From the NCBI GenBank assembly GCA_963575745.1, contig CAUYUJ010020726.1, positions 1,359,969 to 1,423,968 of the forward strand: 64,000 nt of DNA, written 5' to 3'. The stretch's first letter is position 1. Each line of letters begins with the position of its first letter. Of the stretch, positions 39,546 to 50,640 are shown one piece after another. Under the pieces are notes generated by a model. The model saw only the letters and a program-made list of their open reading frames with translations. It was not told the DNA's origin and made no database searches. The translations under genes were made by a program, and so were the position numbers. This DNA is from Prorocentrum cordatum. Taxonomy: Eukaryota > Sar > Dinophyceae > Prorocentrales > Prorocentraceae.

Positions 39546-39959
39546 ATAGGTCCCCACCGTCCCCACGTCGTCTCCTCGTCTTCTTGTTGGTCGATGTGCT
39601 CGTTCGCTCGCTCGATGGAGGGCTTCGCAGTCCGCCACCCCAGCCCCCAGCCCACGGGGGGAAGACCCGTCCCACCCCCTTCCCCCCAAACCTCGCCATG
39701 CCCCGGCCTCCCCTCCGGCCCCCTCGATCCGTCCCCTCGCCGAAACGGCCCCACGGCGCCGTCGCTTGGCCCCATCGCGGGCGACATTTCCTGACCACCC
39801 CAGCCCCCATCCCAGGAGGAGGAGGAGGAGGAGGAGGAGGTGGTACTCGGAAGTTTGGGGTCCCCCTTCTTCGACTCCCTCGCCCTCGAATGTCTTCCCT
39901 GTCCCAGCCCCTCCCCCCATCCAGCCCCCTCCTCCCGTCCACCCGCCCCGTTGCGACCC

Positions 39960-40330
39960 CATCGGTTCGCGCCCTCTTGCTGCTTTGGAAGGCGCTCACG
40001 AGCGGAAGCGCCTGGAAGAGCTCGCCGTGGGCGGAGCCGATCGAGGACCAGCCCAGAGGCCTACGCTGTCGCCTCCCTCGGTGGAGGGTAGGGGGAGAGG
40101 AGGAAGAAGGAGGAGGAGGAGACCCTGGCCTCTGCTGGGGGCCGCTTCTGGGCCCCAGAGCAATGGGAAAACAGTCCCAGAGTACACATTGGCTACAGGA
40201 GGGGAGTCGATAGTCGCGGGGCCCGCGGACAGCAAATCAACACGCCGGAGGCTTGAGGAGGAGGAGGAGGGAGTTTTCGATGGTTCTGGGGATTTTCTGG
40301 CATCATTTGACGTCCTAGCCTTCAACTCCA
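39960..40330 (+). CDS. candidate coding stretch, weak
   Basis: EGAHERKRLEELAVGGADRG (from about 39988) and RRLEEEEEGVFDGSGDFLAS then FDVLAF (40245-40320) are in one plus frame that stays open. The middle is GGA-rich. It may hold two exons of the same gene as 38709-39545. Confidence 0.3.
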
Positions 40331-40379
40331 GTTTTCTCCATCCCTTCCCCCTCCCTTCCTTCGCACTGTCCCTCATCCC

Positions 40380-40830
40380 TGGCTCCCTCCGTCCGCCCCT
40401 TTCTACCATTATTCCCTCCTCCTCTCCTCCACCTCCTCCTCCTCCTATCCCTCCTCCTCCTTCTCCTCCTCCTCCTCCTCCTCCTCCTCCTCCTCCTCAC
40501 CTCCTCCTCCTCCTCCTCCTCCTCCCTCCCTCCTCCTCCTCCTCCTCCTCACCTCCTCCTCCTCCTCCTCCTCCTCCTCCTCCTCTCTCCTCCTCCTCCT
40601 CCTCCTCCTTTCCTCCTCTCCTCCCTCCTCCTCCTCCTCCTCCTCCTCCTCCCTCCTCTCCTCCTCCTCCTCCTCCTCCTCCTCCTCCCCTCTCCTCCTC
40701 CTCCTCCTCCTCCTCCTCCTCCTCCTCCTCCTCCTCCTCCTCTCCTCTCTCCTCCTCCCTCTCCCTCCCTCCCCTTTCTCCTTTCCTCCCCCCCTCTCTT
40801 CCTTCCTTCCTTCCTTCCTTCCGCCTCCCG
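40380..40830 (+). repeat. (TCC)n microsatellite, about 450 bp
   Basis: CTCCTCCTCC broken by CCCT and TTCC, ending in (CCTT)n at 40800-40820. Pro/Ser and Arg/Glu ORFs are artefacts. Confidence 0.95.
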
Positions 40831-41007
40831 CTGCCTCACTCCCTCCGTCCCTCCGCCCTCGTGTCCCTGCATCCGCCGTCACCCTCCACTCGTCCTGCTC
40901 CCCCTTCTCCCCCCCGTCGGCATCATCTCCCCCTGACGCCGTAGATCTCATGGGATTCCCGCGAATGCCCTGAAATCTTACAACCAGTCCAAAACAGTTG
41001 TCTACGT

Positions 41008-41014
41008 TTCTCTT

Positions 41015-41049
<35 letters not shown>

Positions 41050-41085
41050 ACCTCTCTCTCTACCTCTCTATGTATCGGTTTGATG

Positions 41086-41132
<47 letters not shown>

Positions 41133-41166
41133 TTCTCATTCTCTATTTCTCTCCCTCTCTTTCTCT

Positions 41167-41210
<44 letters not shown>

Positions 41211-41265
41211 TTCTCTCCTTTTTCTCTCTATCTCTCTCTCTCTCTTTCTCTCTCTCCCTCTCTGA
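41008..41265 (+). repeat. (CT)n microsatellite
   Basis: CTCTCTCTCT with TTTC interruptions over about 250 bp. 40835-41005 and 41270-41460 show no gene. Confidence 0.95.
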
Positions 41266-41763
41266 CTGGTACACCGAAGGCGGGGAAGATATGAACACCG
41301 AGTTGGGTCATTTATGTCCGCCGCTTTCCTCCCTCAAGCGGCGCTGCAGGAGAGGAAAACTCGACAGGTTCGAAGCCTCCACCCCTGGCTTCCCCTGCTC
41401 AGAAGAAGGAGTATGTCCCTGAGGTAACTTGGGCCCTGGACTGCGGGGGGGGGGCGCTCGGGTCCGCTCGCCACTAAATCCGGCACCAATCGTTGCAAAA
41501 TTTGCGCCCTTCGACAACCTCTGGCCGCGCAGGCGGTGGCTTGCGGGATCCCGGGCCCAAACGGGCTGGCCCCTGGGAGCCTGGCCACCTCCCTTCGGCG
41601 CCGGGCGGCCTGCCCTCGGGGGGGCGTCTGTCCGCGGGCCCGCGGTGTGCTGGGGGTCTCGGTGGGGCGTGGCCCGTTGGAGCGAGCTCGGGGCCTAATC
41701 CTCCTGCGCAGCCCCGCGCTTCCGCGCCCACTGAATACAGCCCCCCTGTTCAGAGCGCCCGCG

Positions 41764-42549
41764 ATGGAACCTCTTCCTGCGGGCACGCTGGCGCGACGCA
41801 AGGTTCACGGCGGCGACGACGCCGAGCAGGGCGAGGCGATCGGTCGCGTGAGAAAGGTAAGGGCCGCAGGCGCCAAGGGGGGGCTTTGCGAGATCGATCA
41901 AGTGAGCTTCTCGGACGCCCAATACGCTGGGTGGCGCAGGATGACGGCGAGGAAGTCTGCCTTCACTCATTTCCGCAGTGGGCCTCGGACTCCTTGCGCC
42001 TGGAGCGGGAAGGTCGCTGGGGAGGAGTGCATCCACGCCGACAAGTACGAGGTGATCGGCCCGCTAGAGCTGGAGGAGACGCACGCCGCGTGGTCTGACA
42101 CTGACCTTGCGCTTCCCGCACTGGTTGCCGAGGCCCCCTCTGCCGAGGCGGCGGCCGCCGCCGCCGCGAAGGGCTGGCCTAAGGCAAAGGCTAAGCCCAG
42201 GGCCGCAGGCCCAGCCGAGGAGGACGGACACGGCGCGCTCGTCGGCGACGGGGAGGATGAGGCCGCCGAACTGCCAGAGCCGATGGCGGGCGCCGCGGCC
42301 GCAGGCGCTGCCGCGACAGTCAAGGGCGGAGGCGGCAGGCCTGGCGGAGGCGGGGCCGCAGCATCCGATGGGAAGCCCCGACCCCGGGCCGCTGCTAGGC
42401 CGAGGAGGCCGCGCGCTCGCCCATGGATCGCTCGACCTCAAGAGCGACAAGAAGAGAGAGCTTCTCCGCGGCAAGCTGGACCTGCTGAAGCGGGTGGTAG
42501 ACCAGGGTTGCACCGAGGCGGGGCCCCCCGCGAAGAAGCCGCATCTTGA
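41764..42549 (+). CDS. DIRS-like element, N-terminal (gag-like) region
   Basis: Opens with MEPLPAGTLARRKVHGGDDA, then GLCEIDQVSFSDAQYAGWRR and ALPALVAEAPSAEAAAAAAA, followed by an Ala/Gly/Pro/Lys-rich low-complexity part. The frame stays open to 42549, but from about 42400 the better frame is the next one (LKSDKKRELLRGKLDLLKRV). No zinc knuckle is seen. Assigned to the element by position only. Confidence 0.45.
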   Translation: MEPLPAGTLARRKVHGGDDAEQGEAIGRVRKVRAAGAKGGLCEIDQVSFSDAQYAGWRRMTARKSAFTHFRSGPRTPCAWSGKVAGEECIHADKYEVIGPLELEETHAAWSDTDLALPALVAEAPSAEAAAAAAAKGWPKAKAKPRAAGPAEEDGHGALVGDGEDEAAELPEPMAGAAAAGAAATVKGGGGRPGGGGAAASDGKPRPRAAARPRRPRARPWIARPQERQEERASPRQAGPAEAGGRPGLHRGGAPREEAAS

Positions 42550-43722
42550 GGACATCATCTCGGGCAGGGCCGATGGGAAGGAGCCTGCAGTCAGTAGGAA
42601 GGCTCGGAAGAATGACCACGACGACGGGGGTGACGAGCCCAGCAAGGAGAAGGACCGCGCGGCTCCGCGCGCCTTGATGGGCATCCTCAAGAGCGCCTGG
42701 AGGAATGCTCGGGACTCCGACTCGGACGAGTTGGATGGCGACCTGGGCGCGGGCTCGAGCGCGGCGAAGTTGGTCGGCAAGTGGTTGGCTTTTTTTGAAA
42801 GAATATGGAGAAGAAGTACCTGGAAATGATCCTGGAGAGGGAGATCAAGAAAATATTGGCGTTGCTGGACGAGGGAGAGCTGGAGTCGGACGACATGAGC
42901 TCTCCCCCAGCGCGCACGCGGTTCTTCCTCCGCGTCTTCAAGCCAGAGCGCCCGCTCAAGTAAGCGGGAGTGGGCAGGTACAGAGAGATGGGGACCTTGG
43001 CTGAGTCCATGGATTTGCTGCTTCGCGGCAAATCAGCACACGCTTTAGACTACTTGATGAGCCGTCCCCGTGCGAGCCAGAAGGCGTTGAGGGATGGGCC
43101 TACCAGAACTTCACGCCGCTTGGAGTTGATACCGCCAGAGGCCCCAAGGTTCAGCCTCAACGAAGACGAAGAGATGGCCCTCGGCGTCGAGGCGACGCAG
43201 CAGAACATGCCAGCGCTGGGCGAGCGCCCCCGAGGCTCGCGCCAGGAAGTTGGCCGTGGAGGTGCGGCAGGCAACGCGCACCTCTCCAACGGCCAGCAAC
43301 GCGCCGGAAGCCCAGGGCGCGAGTTGCTGCATACACCGGTGGGAACTGCTGCAGATGCACGCCAGCTTCGAGATCGCCTAGATAACGAGCTCGCGAACGA
43401 CCTACAGGCCGAGACGCGGAGCCCCAGCCGACCGCTGGTCCTTCTTGACCTGGAGCCGGGGGGGCGGCTTGACCCTGACGGGAGACCTTCCACTCGCGAC
43501 GGTTCTGTGGGCGGAGCTCTTCTCTCGTCGAGGGTCGAACTGAAAGCTGAGCACCCGGAGGAGCAGGGCGAGTCGGGGCGGCAGCACAAGGCGCGGATCA
43601 GCGCGCGCACCAGGGGGCCACGCAAAGGCCAGCAGGGCATGAAGGGAGGCCAGGCCCAGACAGGGCACGGCCGCCGCGTGGTCCGCCTGGGCCAACCCCC
43701 TTCAGAGGGGTTGGCGACTTGA
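42400..43722 (+). pseudogene. gag-like region continued, in three frames
   Basis: LDLKSDKKRELLRGKLDLLK to WRNARDSDSDELDG (ends 42829), then KKYLEMILEREIKKILALLD to 42963, then YREMGTLAESMDLLLRGKSA and RRLELIPPEAPRFSLNEDEE (42976 on). Each piece reads sensibly but needs a frame change at about 42800 and 42965. The last third is Arg/Gly/Gln-rich. Confidence 0.5.
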
Positions 43723-44302
43723 GAGACTGGCCAGCCGTCGCTGCGCGACGCTGGGACATCTCCAGTCGGGAGCTCTCGGAGGACGGTTTCCTGAACTATG
43801 ACAGCATCTCCCGCCCACTTGCGAGGACGAGAGAACGTCGGCGATAATTACACTAGCGCTGCGCGCCACAAGGCGAGGGCAGCCTGCAGGGGCGGACCCC
43901 CAAATGACTGCTCCGATCCCCCTGCGCGCTCTCGATTGGCGACAACGCGCCGCGCGCAGGGGTTCGCGGAGCGTCGCGGGCACTCTCAGCGGGAGAGCGA
44001 AGTTCGCGACGGAGGAGGTGGAGGAGATGGTGGACTTGACGGGGGACCTGTGGATGCACTTCGTCACCCATCGGTCTCGACGCCAATTTTCTCTGCCACT
44101 TGAGCGAGGGATGGCGGAGGCACTCGTCAGGCCAGACGCGGTCGCAGACGGCCAGCTTGGCGACCCTCCGCGACGCGGGGCACGGGCGCGCAGGGGGGGG
44201 AAGCTGCGCCCGTTCCCGCACTGAAAGGCCGAGGCGCTGGGCCCCCACTCCAAGTATAGAAACGACGAGGGCAGCAGGGCCCCACTGCTCACGCTGGGAG
44301 AG

Positions 44303-45210
44303 TTGACACCTGGCCCCCTCAAGGCCGAGCACGTCGGGAAGCTCCAGGCGCGCGAATTCGCGGGGCCGCGGGCCAGGGACTTCCTGGAGGATCCACGCAA
44401 GGCTTTGCTGCCAGTCGCGCAGTGGCCCGACGCCATCCCCAAGGCCCGGGTCAGCGCGGAGACCGACGAGAATCCGTGGAAGGTCGCGCGGGAGTTCGAG
44501 CACGACGACGTCTTCGAGCACGGGGGCCAGAAAGTTCCCGCCGATTTCTTCGCAGCGCGCAAGAAAGGCATTCCACGACGCGGAGAGCCACGGGTCACGC
44601 GGCCGATTGTCAACCTGACCCCGGCCAATGGCTCCGTGAAGGAGATGGAGCAGGACGTCGCGACCTTGGCCCCTTCGCCTCATCGGGCGTCGATCGGCCC
44701 GGAGAACGGCGAGGTCGCGCAGCGGAGCGGCGACGGCCAGAAGGGCATTTTCCCCATGCGGACCCCGCCGCGGAGCTGGAAAGGTCCCACGGCAGCAGGA
44801 AGGCCATTCCCAGGTCAAGTGTTGCCGACCACAAGAGCGGATCTACTTGGCCGCGTCGGTGCCCCACGTGGGTTGCACTATCCGCCCTCTTATTTCGGCG
44901 CTTTCACCGACGTCTTGGCCTGCTGCATGTTCCTAAAGGTGCCGCCTCACCGCCCGGTCGAGAGTGGCGTCGCGATCGACCACGGCCCATGCCAGCAGTC
45001 CTCGCCGGCATCGCAGGGGCCAGTCGCGAGTGGCGGCAGGCGCACATGCACGACTTTGACGCGGAGGCGGCATCTTTGGCGAGTACCGCGGCCGGCCACG
45101 GTACCCTCGGCTACTTCCAACAGAGGATTGGAGATAGTTACCGCGCCAACGGCGTCGATATAGCAGACGACAAGGCCAACTGCAGACAGTCCCACGTCAC
45201 GCGCACGGGC
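44303..45210 (+). pseudogene. reverse transcriptase of the DIRS-like element, frameshifted
   Basis: GPLKAEHVGKLQAREFAGPR, then VFEHGGQKVPADFFAARKKG and RVTRPIVNLTPANGSVKEME, the fingers region with an R-x-I-x-N-L motif. Around 44700-44960 the frame changes. REWRQAHMHDFDAEAASLAS at 45028-45090 sits where a catalytic YxDDFD-like motif is expected, but one aspartate is replaced. GYFQQRIGDSYRANGVDIAD then fits the thumb. The enzyme would be inactive. 43725-44300 is degenerate sequence of the same element. Confidence 0.6.
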
Positions 45211-45217
45211 GCGGAGG

Positions 45218-45560
45218 TTGACGGCTTTGCTGGAAGAGATGCGAATGCTCGGGGCTGTAACCTGGCTGCTGTCGCTGACGCTCTTCCTCTTGAGCTTGCC
45301 ACGACAGCGAGGAGGTGGTCTCCCGGTGCCACTTGGCCGCTGGGCGCGGGCGCAGGAGTTCAGGCGACCGCTGCGCAGCATGTTCAACTGCGCGTGGGAA
45401 CGGTTGGCGTACAACAAATGGGTGATCGTCGTCCAGATGACCTCGGAGCAGCTGCGCGCGCCGGCTATGCTGCCGCTGGCTAGTACCAACTTACGACACT
45501 AGCAGCGTGGCCACCTGCTCAGACGCTAGCGAGAACGCCGGGGCGCCTGCGCGAGCGTGG
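45218..45560 (+). pseudogene. RT connection and RNase H-like start
   Basis: LLEEMRMLGAVTWLLSLTLF and GRWARAQEFRRPLRSMFNCA run to a TAG at 45500. In the next frame the bases at 45516-45536 read SDASENAG, like the catalytic DAS..G of RNase H. Together they match the RT-RNase H boundary of such elements, split by a frameshift. Confidence 0.45.
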
Positions 45561-46700
45561 ACCTCAGCGACGAGGGCAACGACGCCGTCGGGAGCTTCAC
45601 TCGGAATGGCGGCCTGCCAACGAGGGACAGGTCCATGCGCCCGGCCAATTTCAAGGGCCGCATCGAGGTAGAGACCCACAGCGCGCCGCCACGCGGAGGC
45701 CGAGGCAGCGCCCCAGGGGCATTGCCCATTTGCCTGTTCGACGGACTTGGTTGCGCCTCTGTTGCCCTCTGCCGCGCGGGCTGCATCGCAGTGCACTACG
45801 CCAACAGCGAGATTGACAAGAATGCCACGCGCATGGCGCGCGCGAGGAGGCCGACGTGATTGAGCTGGGCCGCGTCGAGGACGTCGCCGAACAGGCGTTC
45901 GCTAGTTCGGCGCCTCATTGCAAGGATGAGATCGATTTTGCATTGATGGCTGGGGGCAGTCCCTGTCAAGACCTCGCTGGAGTCAACGCCGAGCCCTTAG
46001 GGCTGAGCGGAGAAGAGAGCTCCTCATTCCACCACTTTCCTCGCATATCCGCTGCCGCGGGACGTCCATTCACGCGCCTGATCCATTCGATGGAGGCGAG
46101 CGTTGCTAGCATGACCCTCGGTCTCCTGGAGTTTCAGCGAGGCCCTCAAAGCGCGCCCCGTCGAGCTGCGCAACAGCCTCTTCATTGAGAACCGTCGCCC
46201 ACGACTTCATTGGCGTGCCTGGGGCGTTTCATCGATAGATGGGGCCAAGATCACTAGCGCGAGCCGAGGGCGAACAGCGCGAGTCAGACGAGTTCGACGA
46301 CTAGAGGGAGGGGCGTGGATAACTCCGGGAGCCGATCGGCCGGACGATTCGACGACTGGATACGGATAACTCCGGGAGCCGACGGGCGTGGATAACTCCG
46401 GGAGCCGACGGGCGTTCGGGAAGCAAGCGAAGAGGCGATCAAGCGCTGGGCCTCATACGTGCACTCGCATCCCACATACCAGCACAATGAGCATAACTGC
46501 ATCATTGAAGAGGGACTGGCTCGTTCGGCTACTTCGACTGAGCGCGAGCTCCTCTTGGGGCCCCCGAGGCGCTACACTTCGGCCGTCGCCATGTCAGGCT
46601 CGAGTCAGGAAGCTGTAGAGGCCCTGAGCCGTTCACTCCTCGGGAACGCGTTCGCGGTGGCCCCCCCGACAGCGCGGCTCTTCAGGAATCCGTTCACGAC
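45557..46700 (+). pseudogene. C5 cytosine DNA methyltransferase, frameshifted
   Basis: Motif I is LPICLFDGLGCASVALCRAG (about 45720-45780), with the acidic partner ANSEIDKNATRMAR. After a frame change near 45840, VIELGRVEDVAEQAF and FALMAGGSPCQDLAGVN follow, holding the catalytic PCQ (cysteine at about 45966). A degenerate motif VI lies at SMEASVASM. The frame changes again near 46130 for IENRRPRLHWRAW, and from 46417 REASEEAIKRWASYVHSHPT leads to ATSTERELLLGPPRRYTSAV (motif IX) and SRSLLGNAFAV (motif X). Motif spacing is that of animal/plant-type DNMTs. Such enzymes transfer a methyl group from SAM to cytosine C5. Retrotransposons carrying DNMTs have been reported in dinoflagellates. Three frame changes make this copy inactive. 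Confidence 0.75.
46311..46412 (+). repeat. 26-bp repeat (CGTGGATAACTCCGGGAGCC) within the methyltransferase
   Basis: Three copies, near 46313, 46360 and 46387, of CGTGGATAACTCCGGGAGCC+GACGGG or a close variant, between methyltransferase motifs VIII and IX. The expansion disrupts the coding frame. Confidence 0.8.
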
Positions 46701-46859
46701 TGCTGGCTATTCGGCAGAACGTTCAGGAGAGCCCCTCGCGAAGCCTATCGAGTGTACGGATTTGCTGAAGGAGGAGATCGAGCATGCGAAGGAGCCAGTC
46801 CAGGCGCGCCCGGAGAGCGGTTCACTCGCGCAGCTGTTCTGGAGCGCGGGCGAGCGGAG

Positions 46860-47320
46860 CAGCTCGGACGTGCGCTTGGACATCGGGGCCCCATTCAGAC
46901 CGAAGGCCTGCCTGCCCTCGAACCAGCGTCGCTTCGCCCCTCTGGAAGTGGAACGCGGTTTTGAGTGATCCTTGAAGCCCAGGTGCGCTCGGGAGTCACA
47001 TCAACGCGTTGGAGCTGTGAGCGGCAAAGGCGACAGTGCGATGGAGGACGAGAGCAGAGATTTTCCGCCGCGCACGGTTTCTACATCTGCCAGGCTCTCA
47101 AGCAACGGCGGCCATACTTACCCGAGGTCGAACGAGCTCGCGTCAGCTGCGCAACTTGGCCAAGCAGTACTTCGATACGCTGTTGGTTTCGGACTTGTAC
47201 CCGCTCATCGACCACGCGAACACCACGGCGCATCCTGTCGATCATCCGTCGTGGCCAAAGTCTGCGAACAAGGCCGAGGCCAAGTCATGGGCTGGGCATC
47301 ACAAAAGCTTGCGCTAATTG
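46860..47320 (+). pseudogene. second RNase H-like domain
   Basis: SSSDVRLDIGAPFRPKACLP, then in another frame HINALEL followed by a TGA, then RWRTRAEIFRRARFLHLPGS, QATAAILTRGRTSSRQLRNL and HANTTAHPVDHPSWP. The layout resembles the RNase H-like domain that precedes the recombinase in related elements. The aspartate expected before SQ is glycine (PGSQ). Confidence 0.5.
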
Positions 47321-47369
47321 GCAGGAGGCGGCCTGCCCACCTTGCCCAACAACACCGCAAACGACACAT

Positions 47370-48188
47370 TCCTCTACGGGGTTTGACGATTACAGAGCCT
47401 ACACGGATACACGGAAGAGACATGTAAATGCAATCAGCCGTTTCTTCCAGCGGCGCAACCAGACACGACGACATTTGCTGTGTGATTCGGCGGATCAAAT
47501 GTTGGCGGAGTTCGCGGAGTGTCGTTGGGCGGAGCTGGAGCCGTGCTACGTTCGTGTCAACGCGGCTGCTGGCTGGCAGTGCTTGTTGCCATCGCTGAAG
47601 GACTCGCTGGACCACTCATGGAGTGATCCGCGCGCGGGACCGCCAAGTACCACTATCAAGGGCTACACCGTTCAATGGGCAACTAACGTTGGCATCTGCA
47701 TCTTGTGCTTAGCATGCGGGGCGGGCGGGTCCTGCTGCTCTTACATTGGCGGGTTTTGATACGTTCATGAGAATCGGAGAGCTTGTTGCGACGAAGCGTC
47801 GCGATGTCCATTCCTTGCAAGGCATGGCCGTGATTGCCACCCCCGCTAGCCAGACTAGGCAGCGCGCAGCTCGGCGAAGCGGTGGCGTTAAAGAACGGCA
47901 TCAGCAGAAGGGTGTTGGCCCCTCGTTGTAAACCATCGGGGCCCGACGACCTGGCGTTGGGAGTCATGAGTGGTCAAGCCCGCTCAAGGCTCAATCAGAC
48001 GTCGAACGCACTGTCGTTGCGAGGGCGAGGGGTCTCGAGCCCGAGACGGGGAGGAGCTACAGCGCACATCATTCGGCTTGGACCGATGGAGAGCACGCTG
48101 GTGAAAGCCAGTCTGGTCTGCTTCAAGGACGGCGCGGCTGTGCATCTCGCAGGGGACTGCAGATTTGGCGGCGCTGACGTTCTCCAGT
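47370..48188 (+). pseudogene. tyrosine recombinase of the DIRS-like element
   Basis: An N-terminal helical part (NAISRFFQRRNQTRRHLLCD, AELEPCYVRVNAAAGWQCLL) changes frame near 47750 to GFDTFMRIGELVATKRRDVH, which carries the first catalytic arginine in the R-x-G-E context. A further change near 47840 gives VALKNGISRRVLAPRCKPSG and VSSPRRGGATAHIIRLGPME, the second conserved box with its RRGGA core (the usual HxxR histidine is serine here). The stop is TGA 48188-48190. Tyrosine recombinases insert the circular cDNA of DIRS elements. Two frame changes make this copy inactive. Confidence 0.7.
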
Positions 48189-48194
48189 GAGCAG

Positions 48195-48440
48195 GAGCAG
48201 CTGGTCTCAGCTGTTGCACGTTCGCGGGTGCCAGTATTGCCGCAGCTTCGGTGACGCCCCGCTCTATTGCGCGCCAGTTCCGCACTGTAGACTCGCCTGC
48301 GCCAGTCCAGACTTTCGTTGGTGATGAGACCACCAAATCTGGCACCATTCGTTGCAACAATCTGCTGTGTGCCAGTACCGTATTGTAGCCTCGCCTACGC
48401 CAGTCTAGCCTTTACGAGTGAACCACACGCATCGGTTTAT
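48195..48440 (+). repeat. 3' terminal region of the DIRS-like element, direct repeats
   Basis: GCCAGTTCCGCACTGTAGAC+TCGCCTGCGCCAGTC (48272-48310) recurs as GCCAGTACCGTATTGTAGCC+TCGCCTACGCCAGTC (48370-48406). The CCAAATCTGGCACCATTCG end repeat lies between them. Confidence 0.65.
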
Positions 48441-48699
48441 TCAGGATGTGGCAACTTGGAAGGCCTGGAGTCCATGTTTGCGAGGCCTGCTTGCGAGGCC
48501 CAGCTGCCACGGGGCTGCTTGTGGCTGAGTCGGGATGGGGGGCCGAAGCGATTCGTCATGAAGGAACCTCGCGTCGTCGCCGTTACTGGCTGCACCCTGG
48601 TGGTTTCTCGAAAAGACCGCAAAGCAGTGGCGGCAGTGAGGGAAAGCCATCGTCGTGTTCATGTATGTGTCTGTATACATTCATATAAAAATGGCATGT

Positions 48700-48789
48700 T
48701 TCTCGATGTATATATCTCTCGATCTATGTTTGTTTATTATCCCTCTCTCTCTCGCTCGCTCGCTCGCTCGCTCTCTGTCTCTGTCTCTT

Positions 48790-48826
<37 letters not shown>
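48700..48826 (+). repeat. (CTCG)n and (CT)n microsatellite
   Basis: CTCGCTCGCTCG then CTCTCTCTCT. Sequence 48440-48690 and 48830-49150 shows no recognised gene. Confidence 0.9.
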
Positions 48827-48827
<1 letters not shown>

Positions 48828-49156
48828 CCCACAGCAGTATGGTATTGAATGCCTGGGCCTTTGCTGGTGTCACGTCGTTTTTTTTCCTGTTGCTCCTGGC
48901 GGCTAGACTCTTTCCTGGATCTCTAGGAGACGAGGGGACATTGTAAATGAGAGCACGGGAGAGGAGGCGGGCTACAGGAGAATGGGAAGGGTAGAAGGGA
49001 AGAGTGGGGGAGGAGGCGGGGGAGAAAAAGAGAGGATTAGCAACCAGTGCTTCCTTCAAGCCGAAAAAACAAAAGATCTGGTGGGAAACAGTTAGAGAAC
49101 CCGTTTCTCCCTTCGTTCCCTTCCGTCTCTCCTTTCCTCCTTCTCCCTCATCCCGG

Positions 49157-49261
49157 AGGTCCTCAGAACACGGGGCGCTTCGGCCATGCGGCGCTGGGCA
49201 ACAGTGCCAGGCCAGAGCTGGGCAACGCCAGCGGCGGGACATCACAGGCCCAGGGCCAAGA
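49157..49261 (+). CDS. probable exon, Gly/Asn/Ala-rich
   Basis: A pyrimidine-rich tract ends TCCCGGAG at 49156-49158. The exon reads GPQNTGRFGHAALGNSARPE then LGNASGGTSQAQGQE, with an internal ALGNSARP/ELGNASGG near-repeat and G/C-ending codons. No family. 49265-49540 is pyrimidine-rich, probably intron. Confidence 0.4.
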
Positions 49262-49764
49262 AGTTGCCCCTACCCCCCAAACCCTTCACTTTAACGCCCC
49301 CCTTGCTCCCTTCTTCCCTTTCGTGTTCCCCCACCCCCTCCCACTTCCATCCTCCCATCTCCCCTCCCCGCCCTCCATCCATCCATCTCCGCCTATCTTC
49401 CCCTCCCACCCGTCTGCTTGTCCCTTCCCCCACCCCTCTCCCCCATCTTTTCATCTCCTCCCCGCCCCTCACCATACACCTCCCTTCCCTCCCCCCTCTC
49501 CCACCCCCCACCCTCCCTCCCGCCCGGAGGGGGGAGGGGAGAGAAGGGCGCAGGAGAGTGCGTGCAGGCGCGGGGCAAATGCCGATCCAATGAATCCTCG
49601 CACCCTGTCCATCTTCCCAGTTGCCCATTCCCGCTCATTTTCTTCCCGTCCCCATCCACACTTGCTCAATCTGAGTACGGCCCCTCTCTCGATCTTAGTT
49701 CCGTACCGGCAGGACGCATTTTCTCCCGCACACGATTTTTGGGCACAGGATTTGAACGAAGATG

Positions 49765-50130
49765 AATGCATCAGATTCCCAACCATCCTGTGGTATTGGG
49801 TCCTCGTTTTGAAGAGACAGCGACAGCGTCCTTCCTCCTCCTCTCCTCTCCTCCTTCCTCCATCCGCCCACCCCTGCCTCTGCCTTCCGCATGTTCATTT
49901 AGGCACACTCCTCATTCCGTGCCCCAATGAGGATCTCCACTTGAGGCCCCAGCTGCTGCGTTCGCATACAGTTCCACCACCAATGCGGCACACGCCGCAC
50001 AGGTTTCGTGGCTCCACAGAAGGCCCCAGCGGCAGGGTTCGCATGCAGTTCCGCCTCCCACTTCAGCACACAACTCACACGCTTCGTGACCCCTTAAGGA
50101 GGGCCGCAGCGGCTGCGCTCGCATGCAGTT
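49765..50130 (-). repeat. composite repeat: GGACCCAAC motif plus 89-bp units, inverted
   Basis: 49765-49830 is the complement of the 13965-14035 motif (CTGTGGTATTGGGTCCTCG, then TTTTGAAGAGACAG). 49925-50130 holds more than two 89-bp-family units in minus orientation (CACAGGTTTCGTGGCTCCAC, GCATGCAGTTCCGCC). Confidence 0.75.
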
Positions 50131-50144
50131 CCGCCCCAGATCTC

Positions 50145-50492
<348 letters not shown>

Positions 50493-50494
50493 TC

Positions 50495-50640
50495 ACACGT
50501 TTCGTCGTGGCCCCACAAGGAGCTCCACCGAAGGCCGCAGTGGCAGGGTTCGCATTCGATTCCACCCAAATTTCTGCGCACCCCTCACACGTTTCGCGGC
50601 CTCATACGGAGCTTCGCCGAAGACGTTATTTAATCGCTTC
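50495..50640 (-). repeat. 89-bp repeat units, inverted
   Basis: CACACGTTTCGTCGTGGCCC, AAGGAGCTCCACC, then CACACGTTTCGCGGCCTCAT and GGAGCTTCGCC: nearly two units. Confidence 0.8.

Larger units (their letters stand above)
41465..48360 (+). mobile_element. decayed DIRS-like retroelement with a DNA methyltransferase
   Basis: Plus-strand order: gag-like region (41764-43720), reverse transcriptase (about 44300-45210), RNase H-like part (45218-45560), C5 cytosine methyltransferase (about 45700-46700), a second RNase H-like domain (46860-47320) and tyrosine recombinase (47370-48188). A tyrosine recombinase in place of integrase is the hallmark of DIRS-type elements. The ends share a direct repeat, ACTAAATCCGGCACCAATCG then TTGCAAAA at 41468-41495 and CCAAATCTGGCACCATTCG then TTGCAACAA at 48333-48361. 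Many frameshifts and stops show the copy is dead. Confidence 0.8.

Noticed and set aside
40315-40951. Arg/Glu/Gly-rich minus-strand frames
   Set aside because: Complement of the (TCC)n microsatellite.
43702-44818. Two minus-strand frames of about 310 codons opposite the DIRS-like element
   Set aside because: They mirror the GC-rich plus-strand RT region; the plus strand carries the recognisable motifs.
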